Below the pieces are notes generated by a model. That model was given only the letters and a program-made list of their open reading frames with translations. It was not told where the DNA came from and ran no database searches. Shown piece after piece: positions 51,829 through 61,344 of a stretch of 64,000 nt of DNA. Source of the stretch: Caulobacteraceae bacterium (GTDB lineage: Bacteria > Pseudomonadota > Alphaproteobacteria > Caulobacterales > Aquidulcibacteraceae); the NCBI GenBank assembly GCA_016703335.1, contig JADJCG010000002.1:62001-126000 (forward strand). The letters run 5' to 3'. Position 1 is the first letter of the stretch; each line of letters opens with the position of its first letter. Both the position numbers and the translations under genes were made by a program.

Positions 51829-52903
51829 GTGTCAGCACGCACATTGAGCTTGGTCAGCGCGGCGTTCGCCGTCCATGCTGGCTGCTCGCCGCACCGATAA
51901 CGCCAACGGCGCGAAGACGGAACGCAGCTCCGCCGAACGTGTCGCCGCGCAGCTCAACATTTGCGCCGAAGGATCAGAGGATCAGTTCGCGCAGAACGTG
52001 TGCGCCAATCGCTCTCTAGCCGAACTCGACGGACAAGTCCGCGCCGCCCTGGTCGCCGAGTCTGCTGCAATCTCCGACGCCGGCACGCAATTGCTGGTGC
52101 AAAACCAAAATCGCTGGCGCGACGCGGCACGCGTCGCTTGCGGCATCATCGATGAAGCCGCCCAACCGGACACCACGCAGCAGCGCTGTCTTGAAGCCGC
52201 CTTCCGGGCCCGCGCGCAGCAAGCGCAGAACGCGGTGCAGGAAGTCGGCGGCTACACCTTCCAGCGTATGGAGTTGGTGGACGCCACGCCGGTCACCGCC
52301 GAGATCGCCTCCGCAGTTGGCGGCGCGGCCCCGATGGCGGTCGAGCGCGACATCCGGTTCCCTCGCATCGATGGCCCTCACACGCCGGCCATCCGCCGCC
52401 TCAACGACCTGGCCGCTCAGCAGCCCCAATTCTCGCTGGACCCCGCGACCAACGAGAACGTTGATTACTCGATCGCCTATGCGGGCGAAGAACTGATCTC
52501 GGTGAAGTTCATCGTCAGCGCCGACTCAATCGCCGCCGCCAACGCAACTAACACCGTGAAGGCTGTCACGGTCGTGATGAGCGATGGCGGTCGCTTGCTT
52601 ACAGAAGGCGATGTCTTCCGCGCCGATTCGGGCTGGCAAAATTTCATCACCGATCGCGCCGTCGCACGCATCTCGCGTGAGTTTCCGGACTACGCAAACT
52701 TCCCGCCACGCCGGGACGTTTATGAGACTGCGACGAAACCGCATCTGTGGCTGATCACAGAACGCGGGCTCGTTCTGATGTTTCCGCCGCTCTCGTTCGG
52801 CGGATCGCACGCTGACGGCGGCATCGAAGTCACCATTCCGTGGGCCGATCTCCGCGAATACCTGAACCCCGCAGCGCCGGCGCCGATTCGCCCCGCGGTT
52901 TGA
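51829..52903 (+). CDS. DUF3298-domain lipoprotein, frameshift after the signal peptide
   Basis: The long frame (51875-52903) encodes about 342 residues. Its N-terminal text (LAARRTDN) is not natural, whereas a GTG at 51826/51829 in another frame gives a lipoprotein signal (LSLVSAAFAVHAGCSPH) that hits a stop near 51900. An indel near 51886-51892 would join them. The protein has an LprI-like helical part with Cys (NICAEGS, NVCANRS, RVACGII, QRCLEAA) and a C-terminal DUF3298 domain (FPPLSFGGSHADGGIEVTI). A GGAAGG ribosome-binding site precedes the GTG. It is an envelope protein of unknown function. Confidence 0.78.
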
Positions 52904-52957
52904 TGGGTGGAGATGTCGCGCTGCTCTTTGCGGCGCGATTGCGCTAGTCAGCGTCTC

Positions 52958-54154
52958 ATGGGCTCACGCACCGGATCGATGATCGCGCTCGCCAGCGTTG
53001 TGCTGATCGGCATGACCGGCTTCGGCGTCTTCTTGCCGATCTTCCCATTTCTCTCGCTTGAACTTGGCGCGACGCCGACCGCAACAACTATTGCCATGGG
53101 CGCGTATTCGCTGGGCCAACTCATCGCATCGCCGTTGTGGGGGAGGCTGAGCGATCGCATTGGCCGCAAGCCGATTTTGATCATCGGCCTTATAGGCGGC
53201 GTGCTCTCGTATCTTTGGATCGCACACGCGCACACGATTTACGATCTCGGCGCCGCGCGCCTGTTCGGTGGCTTGATGGCCGGCAATGTAGGCGCGGCGT
53301 TTGCCGCTGCCGCTGATCTATCGGACGACAAAACGCGGGCGCGCAATATGGGCATGCTCGGCGCCGCTGTCGGGCTTGGGTTCATCGGTGGGCCTGCGCT
53401 CGGCGCGTTGCTCATCGGCAGTGCGCCTGAACGCGAGAGTTTCGTGCTCGTGTGCTACATATCCGCAGCGCTTGCAGGATTGGCCGCGCTCGCGGCGTTC
53501 GTGCTCTTCCGCGAAAGCCTGACGCCGGGGGCGCGCCTCAAGACGGGCGAGCCACGTCCGCGACGTTTCGCGATGCTTGCTTCGCGCCCCACGCTCCTGC
53601 GTTTCGTCGCCGTCATGTTTCTCGCCATCGCCGCGCAAGCTTTGATGGAAACGACTTTCGGTTTGTGGGCGGACAAAGAGCTGCAATGGGGACCGCGCGA
53701 AGTGGGTTGGACGCTCGCCGCGTTAGGTGCTGGCGCGGTGGTGCTTCAAGGCGGCGGCGCGGGCAGGGCTGCGCGCGTCATCGGTGAGCGCATGATGCTG
53801 CTGATCGGTCTGGTGCTATTCGCGGCAGGCTTCGCAGGCCTCGCCGTGTCGCATGAAGTCGCGACGATGGCCGCGTCCTTAACGGCGCTGGTGATCGGCA
53901 TCGGTCTCTCGACACCGGCTCTCAACGCACTGATCGCTGCGCAAGCCGCGGAGAGTGAGCGCGGCGCCGTCATGGGATTATCGCAATCGGCCTCAGCGCT
54001 GGGCCGCGTTGCCGGGCCGCTTGGCGCCGGCGCATTGTTCGATCAACTCGGCCCCGGCGCGCCGTTTTCGGTGGCTGCAGTGCTGATCATTGGTGCGTTG
54101 TTTGTGGCGCTTGGTGAGCCGGCGAAAGAAGTGATCAGCGAGACGCCCAGCTAG
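52958..54154 (+). CDS. MFS drug efflux transporter (TetA-like, 12 TM)
   Basis: 398 residues with about 12 membrane segments. The A-motif between TM2 and TM3 is SPLWGRLSDRIGRKPILIIG, and a GPALGALL-type motif C lies near residue 150. It is typical of TetA/Bcr-like proton antiporters that export tetracyclines or other drugs. Substrate cannot be set from sequence. The ATG at 52958 is preferred over an upstream start. It overlaps the end of the convergent kamA gene. Confidence 0.88.
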   Translation: MGSRTGSMIALASVVLIGMTGFGVFLPIFPFLSLELGATPTATTIAMGAYSLGQLIASPLWGRLSDRIGRKPILIIGLIGGVLSYLWIAHAHTIYDLGAARLFGGLMAGNVGAAFAAAADLSDDKTRARNMGMLGAAVGLGFIGGPALGALLIGSAPERESFVLVCYISAALAGLAALAAFVLFRESLTPGARLKTGEPRPRRFAMLASRPTLLRFVAVMFLAIAAQALMETTFGLWADKELQWGPREVGWTLAALGAGAVVLQGGGAGRAARVIGERMMLLIGLVLFAAGFAGLAVSHEVATMAASLTALVIGIGLSTPALNALIAAQAAESERGAVMGLSQSASALGRVAGPLGAGALFDQLGPGAPFSVAAVLIIGALFVALGEPAKEVISETPS

Positions 54155-54926
54155 TCTTCGTATCTGCGCCAGACGCCATCACGATCGCGCACCTCGTAGC
54201 CGCCATCGACCTTGCGTACCGCCTGGGCCGCCAAAGGCGCTTTGCCGTGACCGCCGGGAATATCGAGCACGTAGGTTGGTTGCGCCAAGCCCGACACGCG
54301 CTCGTTCAGCGCCTGCGACAGCTTTTGGCCGTCCGCGATCGAGCGACGGAAATGCGATGTGCCCTGCGCCTTGTCCAGATGATGCAGGTAATACGGCTTC
54401 ACCCGCGCCTCGACCAAAGCGCGCATCAGCGTTTCAAGCGTCTGGACATCGTCGTTCACGCCCTTGAGCAATACTGTCTGCGCGAGCATCGGCACGCCGC
54501 TATCGACAATCCGCGCGATCGCGCCTTGCGCTTGTTCGGTCAGCTCGCGCGCAGGGGCTGGCTCTCGATGTACGCCAGCGCTGCATCCAGCTCCGCACCC
54601 GTCAGCGTGCCATCGCCCTGCGGTCCGACCATCTCGCGCCGGAAGCAGAAGCGGCAATAGACCGGGCACACGTGCACAAGCTTCAGCAGCGCGCGGTCGG
54701 CGTAGCGGTGCACGACGCCTTTCACCGGTGTGTGGGCGTCGTCACCAATCGGATCGCTCAGCTCATCGGGCGCAAGCTCAAGCTCGCGCGCATCGGGACG
54801 AAATTGCGCCGCGATCGGATCATCCGGATTGGTCGGATCAATCAGCGCGTCCATCGCCGGCGTGATCGCGACGGCGTAGCGGCTGGCGACTTCCGCCAGC
54901 GGATCAGTCTTCGCCTTCGCGCTCAT
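54151..54926 (-). pseudogene. epmB: KamA/EpmB-type radical SAM lysine aminomutase with an internal deletion
   Basis: The 5' part from the ATG at 54926 has the radical SAM cluster motif VHVCPVYCRFCFRREMVG (CxxxCxxC) and ends after ALAYIESQP. The next residues in relatives (EIWEV... to ...HANHP, about 80 codons containing LTGGDP) are absent. The sequence resumes in another frame at RELTEQAQGAIARIVDSG, then MLAQTVLLKGVNDD and PTYVLDIPGGHGKAPL. The junction is at about 54545-54560. Intact enzymes of this group convert (S)-alpha-lysine to beta-lysine for EF-P modification. As read, it cannot be functional. Confidence 0.8.
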
Positions 54927-55420
54927 CTCAAATCCCAAACGCTTTCGCGTACTGCACTTTGCCGCCGCCTGCGAAGCGCGCCCGGCTCGAACTCCAGCGC
55001 CATGAAATGCGGCCCGGAGAAGGGAGCTTGCAGCGATTCCGCTAAGACGGAGGAAAAACCAAAGCGGGGATAGTACTCCGCGTGCCCAAGCACAACGACG
55101 CCAACGCAGCCTAGCTCCTTACAGCGCGCATTGCCGGCCCGGATCAATGCGCCGCCGATCCCGCTCTTCTGAAACGCCGGCAACACCGATACCGGCGCCA
55201 ACGCCGCCGCGCGGAGAGTTTCGCCGCCGCGCACTATCGCCAGAGGCGAATAAAGAATGTGCCCCTGGACCGCGATGTCGCTCGCCGCGACCAGCTCAAC
55301 CAGCGCATCGCGATCAGAGCGGAGCTGTTCGACTAGGTTCGCCTCATCGTCCCGCCCAAACGCATGCCGCACCACTTGGCGAATGGCAGGATAGTCGGAG
55401 GCTGTGGCGTCGCGGATCAT
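54923..55420 (-). CDS. GNAT-family N-acetyltransferase
   Basis: 165 residues from the ATG at 55420 (MIRDATASDYPAIRQVV). The acetyl-CoA binding loop reads PAFQKSGIGGALIRAGNARC, then GVVVLGHAEYYPRFGFSS, the pattern of the YhbS-like GNAT group. Substrate unknown. It sits between epmA and kamA on the same strand, with ATGA overlaps at both ends, so it may be linked to EF-P modification or simply share the transcript. The frame is open far upstream because epmA is frameshifted. Confidence 0.87.
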   Translation of the reverse strand: MIRDATASDYPAIRQVVRHAFGRDDEANLVEQLRSDRDALVELVAASDIAVQGHILYSPLAIVRGGETLRAAALAPVSVLPAFQKSGIGGALIRAGNARCKELGCVGVVVLGHAEYYPRFGFSSVLAESLQAPFSGPHFMALEFEPGALRRRRQSAVRESVWDLR

Positions 55421-56378
55421 CGTGCGGGCGTCGCGGCACGGGCGAGCCGGGCCGCGCCGGGGGTCCGGCGTCCACAGCACGTCGTTGATGTGCCGCGCGC
55501 CGGTCGCCAGCATCACCACGCGATCAAACCCCATCGCCACGCCGCTCGGACGGCATATGCGCCAGCGCCGCGAGAAATTCCTCGTCGACTGGCCAACGCT
55601 TCCCATAGCGCTTCGTCTTCTCATCCATCGCCGCAACGAGCCGCGCCCGCTGCTCCACAGGATTAGTCAGCTCGCCGAAGCCGTTCGCCAGCTCAACCCC
55701 ACACGCGTAAAGCTCAAACCGCTCCGCCACAGTCGCATCATGCGCGCATCGCCGCGCCAGCGCCGCTTCGCTGATCGGATATTCCGTCAGCAACGTCATC
55801 GCGCCGTCGCCGAGTTGCGGCTCCACGTGCTGCACCAACGCCGCCGAAAACGCATCGCCATCGCCCGGCATCGGCACCGGTGAGAGCTGCGCGAACGCGT
55901 CATGCACTGTGATCCGCTCCGCCGCCGTGAACGGATCGCAGCTTCGCCCGCGCCATTGCAGCATCGCGGCGTTCGCCGCCCGCGCCGCCACGCGCACGAT
56001 CTCGATGCAATCATCCATGATCTCTTCGTACGGCGCATTGGCGCGGTACCATTCGATCATCGTGAACTCAGGCGCGTGCAGCGGCCCGGTCTCGCCGCGC
56101 CGCCAGGTCTTGCCGAGAAAGAAGAGCTTTCGCTCACCCGCCGCGAGCAGCTTCTTCATCGCGAATTCGGGGCCGGTGTGCAGATACCGCTCACCCACCT
56201 CGAACGCATCGATATGTGTCTCGGCCCCCGGCGAAACCGCCAGCATCGCAGGCTCTGCCTCAGTGAAGCCCTGCGCCCAAAACCATTCGCGCACCGCGCG
56301 CGCGATCGCCGCGCGCGCCGCCAGAAACGGCCGCCGGTCGGCGTGGCGCGCCTTATCCCACCACGGGGAGGGCGTCAT
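55417..56378 (-). pseudogene. epmA: EpmA, EF-P lysine--lysyltransferase, two apparent frameshifts
   Basis: The first frame (56378-55524) carries a lysyl-tRNA-synthetase-like core: FWAQGFTEAEPAMLAVSPGA, EFAMKKLLAAGERKLFFLG, PEFTMIEWYRANAPYEEIMD and ELANGFGELTNPVEQR. It stops after LAHMPSERRGDGV. The C-terminal motif 3 continues in another frame (SGVAMGFDRVVMLATGARHI), and a second indel in CCCCC near 55467-55471 would let it end at 55417, overlapping the GNAT ATG as ATGA. EpmA attaches beta-lysine to the conserved EF-P lysine. The tidy repaired overlap argues for sequencing errors. Confidence 0.85.
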
Positions 56379-56501
56379 GACGCTGCTCCTATGCCGTTAC
56401 GTAGCTTGGCCGCAGCGTCAAATCTGGCTAGAGAAGCCCCCAATTCCGGTCCTTTCGGGTATTTCAGGACCGCCGGCAGCCCGGCGGCAAGTGAGGTTTT
56501 C

Positions 56502-57077
56502 GTGGTCAAAGTCATCGCCAGCGACGTCCGCAAAGGCAACGTTCTCGAGCACGAGGACGGCAAGCTTTACGTCGTGTTGAGCCACGAAACCTTCCGTCCT
56601 GGCAAGGGCACGCCGACAACGACGATCGTCATGCGCCGCATCATCGACGGGGTGAAGACGACGGCGGTGTTCAAGACCACAGACGGTCTGGAGAAGGCCT
56701 TCGTCGAGCAGATCAAGCACACGTTCCTGTTTGACGATGGCGACGCCGGCCTCGTGTTCATGAATCCGACGAGCTACGAGCAGGTTCACCTGTCCAAAGA
56801 GATGGTCGGCGATTCCGTTGCTTACTTGCAGCCTGAAATGGTGGTCGATCTCACCATGTTCGAGGGCCAAGCGCTTTCGATCGAACTGCCGCCGCGCATC
56901 ACCGCCACGATCGATACCACCGAGCCGGTCGTGAAGGGCCAGACGGCGTCGTCGTCGTATAAGCCTGCCATGCTCGACATCGGCGTGAAGACGATGGTGC
57001 CACCGCACATCGGCCCCGGCACGCGCGTCATCATCTCGACTGAAGATGGCTCTTACGTCGAGCGCGCTAAGGACTAA
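56502..57077 (+). CDS. efp: Elongation factor P
   Basis: 191 residues from a GTG (VVKVIASDVRKGN). Domain I has the modification loop ETFRPGKGTPTTT with the lysine that EpmA lysylates; domains II and III follow, with FDDGDAGLVFMNPTSYEQ and the C-terminal PHIGPGTRVIISTEDGSYVE. It relieves ribosome stalling at polyproline. It diverges from epmA with about 123 bases between, so modification enzymes and target are adjacent. The frame is open upstream but that text overlaps epmA and is not EF-P. Confidence 0.95.
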   Translation: MVKVIASDVRKGNVLEHEDGKLYVVLSHETFRPGKGTPTTTIVMRRIIDGVKTTAVFKTTDGLEKAFVEQIKHTFLFDDGDAGLVFMNPTSYEQVHLSKEMVGDSVAYLQPEMVVDLTMFEGQALSIELPPRITATIDTTEPVVKGQTASSSYKPAMLDIGVKTMVPPHIGPGTRVIISTEDGSYVERAKD

Positions 57078-57086
57078 TCTTCGCCG

Positions 57087-57539
57087 GTGACCTTCACCGT
57101 CCACCGTCTTGCCCCTGGCGACATCGCGCACTTCCGCGCGCTGAATGCCATGTTCGCCAAGGCGTTCGAGGACCCTGAACACTACGCGGCCAAACCGCCA
57201 AGCGATGCGTACGCCGTGAAGGTGCTGTCGAAAGACAGCATCATTCCGCTTGTCGCGCTGAACGACGGGCAGGTGATCGGCGGGCTCGTTGCGTACGAAC
57301 TCGACAAGCTCGAACAAGAACGCAGTGAGATCTACATTTACGATCTCGCCGTCGACGACGCGCACCGCCGCCAAGGCGTCGCCACCGCGCTGATCAGTCG
57401 TCTCGGTGAAATCGCCTCTAGCCGTGGCGCCTGGGTGATCTACGTCCAAGCCGACTACGGCGACGAGCCTGCGATCGCGCTTTACACCAAGCTCGGCCGC
57501 CGCGAAGACGTGATGCACTTCGACATCGATCCCAGGTAG
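57087..57539 (+). CDS. Aminoglycoside 3-N-acetyltransferase, AAC(3)-I-like
   Basis: 150 residues from a GTG (VTFTVHRLAPGD). The segments ERSEIYIYDLAVDDAHRRQG, GVATALISRL, WVIYVQADYGDEPAIALY and REDVMHFDIDP follow the AAC(3)-I (AacC1-type) pattern closely, which acetylates gentamicin, sisomicin and fortimicin at the 3-amino group. Resistance is inferred from similarity. Base composition does not differ from its neighbours and no cassette or mobile element is visible, so it looks like a resident chromosomal relative. It lies just after efp and directly before bla. Confidence 0.88.
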   Translation: MTFTVHRLAPGDIAHFRALNAMFAKAFEDPEHYAAKPPSDAYAVKVLSKDSIIPLVALNDGQVIGGLVAYELDKLEQERSEIYIYDLAVDDAHRRQGVATALISRLGEIASSRGAWVIYVQADYGDEPAIALYTKLGRREDVMHFDIDPR

Positions 57540-57544
57540 GCGAC

Positions 57545-58449
57545 ATGCACAATTTCACCCGCCGCACCACGCTTGTTTCCGCCTGGCGCTCGCCGCCTGC
57601 AAGCCGACCGACCCCGCCACGCCGGTCGAACCTAACGACGATCGCGCGATGCTCTTTCCGGGCATTCTCAGCTTGAGCAACGCATCGGCGGCCGCATTGG
57701 TGTTGGTGCGCTCAACACAGCCGACGGCTTCACGCTCAGCGAACGCGGCGACGAGCGCTTTGCGATGTGCTCTATGTTCAAATGGCTGCTTGCCGCGCAA
57801 GTGCTGCACACCGACGCGCGCACGCCTGGCTTTCGCGCTCAACAAGTGCGGTTTACCGCTGCCGATCTTGGGCTCGGCCATGCGCCAGTGACGCGCGAAA
57901 ACTTGGCGCGCGGGTCTATGACGATGGAAGAGCTGGCGCACGCCGCCGTCGTCCAAAGCGATAACGGCGCAGCCAATCTCATCATGGCCGCAGCAGGTGG
58001 TCCTGAAGGACTAACGCAATTCCTGCGCGCCAATGGTGACGCGGTCACGCGCCTGGATCGCACGGAGCCGGCACTCAATGAAAATCTGCCAGGTGATGAA
58101 CGCGACACGACGACGCCGAACGCAATGGCGCAAACCATGCAGCGCTTTCTTGCTGACCGACGATGTGCTCAATGCCGCCTCGCGCTACACGCTGACCAAT
58201 TGGCTCATTGAATGCCAAACCGGTCTCGATCGCTTGCGCGGCGGCTTTCCCGCTGACTGGCGCGCAGGCGACAAGACCGGCACATCAGATGAAACGCACA
58301 ACGCAACGACAGATGTCGCGATCGCGTGGCCACCCAATCGTGCACCGATCATCGTCGCGAGCTTCTTGAGCGAATCCACCGTCGACTTGGCAGCACGCAA
58401 AGCCGCGCATGCCGAAATCGCGCGCTACGTCGTCGAGGGAATGAGCTGA
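57545..58449 (+). pseudogene. bla: Class A beta-lactamase lipoprotein, three apparent frameshifts
   Basis: All class A motifs are present across frames. SxxK is MCSMFKWLL (Ser at 57771), SDN is VQSDNGAANLI (57957-57965), the Omega loop has RTEPALNENLPGDERD, and KTG is AGDKTGTSDETHN (58273-58281). The N-terminal part has a lipoprotein-like signal ending in LAACKPTD in another frame. Apparent indels lie near 57580-57590 (CC), 57660-57662 (GGG) and 58152-58158. Repaired, the protein is about 300 residues. Such enzymes hydrolyse penicillins and some cephalosporins. Many homopolymer indels suggest errors rather than decay. Confidence 0.85.
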
Positions 58450-58751
58450 TGCCGTGGTTTCGTCTCTTCGCTTGCGGCGAGGATTTCCCTGTGATCATCG
58501 ACAACAACACCGAAGTCGTCGGCTTCTACACCACACGCTACATCGAAGCGCCGACGCAGGGTGAAGCCGAAGCGTTGTGCTCCGAACTTCTGTTCGAAGA
58601 TGAGGACCTGCAGCCCCCGCCCGGCGACTGGAGTGACTTTCAGCCACGCATCATGTTCGAAGAGGTGACGCAGGTCGCCGAGCCTCTCGACATCGACGAC
58701 AACTTCTCCTTCTTCCCGATGGAAGAAGATCCCGACGCCGAGGATTACTGA
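58449..58751 (+). CDS. Small protein of unknown function
   Basis: 100 residues, acidic. The start ATG at 58449 overlaps the bla stop (TGATG) and the stop overlaps the arsC start (TGATG), so all three are coupled. The sequence reads WFRLFACGEDFPVIIDNNTE, then GFYTTRYIEAPTQGEAEA and a Glu/Asp-rich end (MEEDPDAEDY). No membrane segment or signal peptide. I do not recognise the family. Confidence 0.72.
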   Translation: MPWFRLFACGEDFPVIIDNNTEVVGFYTTRYIEAPTQGEAEALCSELLFEDEDLQPPPGDWSDFQPRIMFEEVTQVAEPLDIDDNFSFFPMEEDPDAEDY

Positions 58752-59104
58752 TGGCCAAGAAATTTCCCGTCACCATCTACCACAATCCGAAGTGCGGCAC
58801 CTCGCGCAATGTCTTGGAGATGATCGAAGCTGCCGGTCACAAGCCTGAGGTGATCGAATATCTGAAGATCGGCTGGACGAAGAAGCAACTGAAGGAGCTC
58901 TTCGCCGCCGCAGGTCTCACGCCGCGTGAAGCGATGCGCAGCAACGCGCCTGAAGCCGAATCCTTGCTTAATGAAAAAGTCTCCGACGCGAAGATTTTGG
59001 ACGCAATGGTGGACCATCCGATCCTGGTGAACCGTCCGATCGTGGTCACGCCCAAGGGCGCGCGTTTGGCGCGACCCAAGGAGCGCGTCGAAGAAATCCT
59101 CTAG
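58751..59104 (+). CDS. arsC: Arsenate reductase, glutaredoxin-linked (ArsC family)
   Basis: 117 residues. The catalytic Cys is in IYHNPKCGTSRNVLEMI (about residue 15), followed by the ArsC segments LKIGWTKKQLKELF, ILDAMVDHPILVNRPIVVT and PKGARLARP. It reduces arsenate to arsenite using glutathione and glutaredoxin; no other ars genes are nearby, so a Spx-like or general thiol role is also possible. Confidence 0.9.
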   Translation: MAKKFPVTIYHNPKCGTSRNVLEMIEAAGHKPEVIEYLKIGWTKKQLKELFAAAGLTPREAMRSNAPEAESLLNEKVSDAKILDAMVDHPILVNRPIVVTPKGARLARPKERVEEIL

Positions 59105-61029
59105 CGCGCGGCCAGGATGCGGCCCAGCAGATCCGCACGACCGCGAATGCGCTCCAGGTGCGGGTAGCGCAGACCGTCGCGGTACTCGAGCTGAACAGTC
59201 CGATAACTATCGCCGTTCTTCAGCAGCAATTCGAGCGGCGAGGCGCCGTCCTTCGCGGCGGTGATTGCACGCCGCATCAGGTCCGCGGAATACGCCTCAC
59301 CATTCACGGCGATCACCTGTGTGCCAGTCGTGATGCCCACGTTGAACGCCGGGCTATCCCATTGCACGGTGCTGACAGTGTTGCCGTCCGAGAAGGTGAG
59401 CCCGATAGAGTAAGCAAAGCTCGCAGTCTTGCCGTAGGTCTCGGCCGAACGTTGATAGGCGCTGCGTTCTTCGGTGTAGACGAGGCGATACCCGCCGCGC
59501 TCGATCCCATCGAGCGGCGCCTCGGTATCCGCAGCTTCAAAGCGCTCGCGCAAGAACGTGGCCCAATCATACGGCATCACCGCGTTGAGGTTTTCAACGA
59601 CATCGTCGAACTCAAACGTATTGACGCGCCGCGATCCATCCTCGGACGGCACGCCATAGAAACGGCGCGCGAAATCGTCCAGCGAACGCCGTCCGCCGGT
59701 GCGCTGGCGAATAAGCGTATCCGCATCGAGCCACACAAGCAGACCTTCGGAATAATAGTCTTCGCTGCGCGAGTAGCTGACCCACGGCGTCGGCCTGCGC
59801 GAGGCGATGATTGGATCGTTGCCGGTGTCCGTCACGGACCGCCAGTCGCGGCCGACACGATACTGATAGGTCGCTGCCGTGCTTGCGAGATAGTCGAGCG
59901 CCTGTTGGCGCGTGAACAATCCGGAGCGCGCGGTGAGGATTTGTCCCCAATACTGATCCGACCCCTCATAAGCCCACAGCAATTCGCCGCGCATCGGCAC
60001 ATCATAGCCAGGCGTGTAGAGATCGTTCGGCCGGCGATACTTGCCAATCCACGAGTGCGTGTACTCGTGCGGTAGGAGATCGTGGTCATCAACCGAATTG
60101 TCCCATTCGGTGAAGTATCCGCCTGACACCTTGTTCTCACTCGAACGATGGTGCTCCAAACCGATGCCGCTCAGCCGATCACCGAGTGCAAACAACAAGT
60201 CGTAGTGATCGAAATGACGCGCGCCGAACAGGCGATCGGCCTGCGCAACCAGATTGCGATGCAGTCGAATTTGCTCGTCCGTCGCCGCGAGCTGATCTGG
60301 GCGCTCGGCGAAGATGTTCAGCGTCACCCGCGAGCGGCCGCTGCGATCCAGCTGCTCGACGCGCGAGTAGCGTCCAGCGAACATCGGCGAGTCCACCAAC
60401 GTTTCGAGATCGGTTTCCGCAAACCGCGTCGTGGCCCCCTCAGTTTCGGCGCCATCAAGCGCCGTCGCGAATGTCCATTGAGCTGGAAGCGTAACACTTG
60501 GCCGAAAGCGTATCTGCGTCGCATAGTGTCCAGCCGGATAGAGCAGCATCGCGTTCCATTGCAGGTTTAGCATCGTCGGCGTCATCACCACACGACCTTG
60601 CGAGGTCTGCGTCGGCGAAAGGAACTGAAACGTTACCTCGAGCTCACGCACGCCCGCTGGCGGGTCGACGTGAAACGCATAGACGTTCACTGGATCGCGC
60701 CGCCACGCTACGCGCTCGCCATTGGCGCGTACCTCAAGGCCCGCGAACAAATTCATCGGCCCCCGGGGCGCGTGATTGCCCGGCAGCCATTGCGGATAGA
60801 GCAAAGTAATCGGCTCGTCGTTCGCCAGCGGAATGCGCTCACGCCCTCGGAAGATGCCGCGCATTGTATCGGTCGCGTCGATCTCCAGCGTGATCACGCC
60901 GCCCGGGTAAGCCGTATCTTGCGGCGCCTCTATGGCTGGCGGCATCGGCGCACGCTGCGGCTGCGCCCAGGCAGCGCCAGCGGCGCACACCATAACCAAC
61001 GCGCTCACCGCGCCGCGCCACATCGACAT
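59101..61029 (-). CDS. M61-family metallopeptidase with C-terminal PDZ domain
   Basis: 642 residues with a signal peptide (cleaved after AAWA). The zinc site is DLLPHEYTHSWIGKYRRP (HExxH, about residues 300-330) with the downstream glutamate in ELLWAYEGSDQYWG. A PDZ-like domain lies near the C-terminus (VGITTGTQVIAVNGEAYSA). M61 enzymes are periplasmic aminopeptidases active on N-terminal Gly or Ala; the HEYTH form is slightly different from the usual HEFVH, which is noted but does not change the call. Confidence 0.92.
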   Translation of the reverse strand: MSMWRGAVSALVMVCAAGAAWAQPQRAPMPPAIEAPQDTAYPGGVITLEIDATDTMRGIFRGRERIPLANDEPITLLYPQWLPGNHAPRGPMNLFAGLEVRANGERVAWRRDPVNVYAFHVDPPAGVRELEVTFQFLSPTQTSQGRVVMTPTMLNLQWNAMLLYPAGHYATQIRFRPSVTLPAQWTFATALDGAETEGATTRFAETDLETLVDSPMFAGRYSRVEQLDRSGRSRVTLNIFAERPDQLAATDEQIRLHRNLVAQADRLFGARHFDHYDLLFALGDRLSGIGLEHHRSSENKVSGGYFTEWDNSVDDHDLLPHEYTHSWIGKYRRPNDLYTPGYDVPMRGELLWAYEGSDQYWGQILTARSGLFTRQQALDYLASTAATYQYRVGRDWRSVTDTGNDPIIASRRPTPWVSYSRSEDYYSEGLLVWLDADTLIRQRTGGRRSLDDFARRFYGVPSEDGSRRVNTFEFDDVVENLNAVMPYDWATFLRERFEAADTEAPLDGIERGGYRLVYTEERSAYQRSAETYGKTASFAYSIGLTFSDGNTVSTVQWDSPAFNVGITTGTQVIAVNGEAYSADLMRRAITAAKDGASPLELLLKNGDSYRTVQLEYRDGLRYPHLERIRGRADLLGRILAAR

Positions 61030-61124
61030 GCTGCAAAACCCTTCGAAATCTGCACCGGCATAACAGCGGCGCCGTTAACGCCCGTCAAACCGGAACCCTC
61101 AAGGCGCCGCTCTTTTCGATGAAT

Positions 61125-61305
61125 GGCCTTTGCTTGCGCGCCTGGCCCGCGCGCGGTAAGCGCAACTCGCCGGTTAAGGGAACGCGGTGCAAATCCGCGG
61201 TTGCTCCCGCAGCTGTAAGCGGCGAGTTCGTTGGCGATTACCACTGGAGCGATCCGGGAAGGGGCCAGCGCGCATCGACCCGCAAAGCCAGAAGACCTGC
61301 CGGCG
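61125..61305 (+). ncRNA. Cobalamin riboswitch
   Basis: The leader upstream of btuF has GGTTAAGGGAACGCGGTGCAA, AATCCGCGGTTGCTCCCGCA, GCTGTAAGCGG, the B12-box-like CCACTGG, and the terminal GCCAGAAGACCTGCCGGC, which together are diagnostic. Binding of adenosylcobalamin would block expression of btuF-btuC-btuD. Boundaries are approximate. Confidence 0.9.
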
Positions 61306-61344
61306 CGAATGCCTTTGGCCCGGGATGCGGCCGCGGAGGTCGAT

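Noticed and set aside
54923..55636. Natural EpmA-GNAT fusion protein
   Set aside because: The frame is open only because epmA is frameshifted; a single base change in CCCCC gives a stop overlapping the GNAT ATG, the usual junction here.
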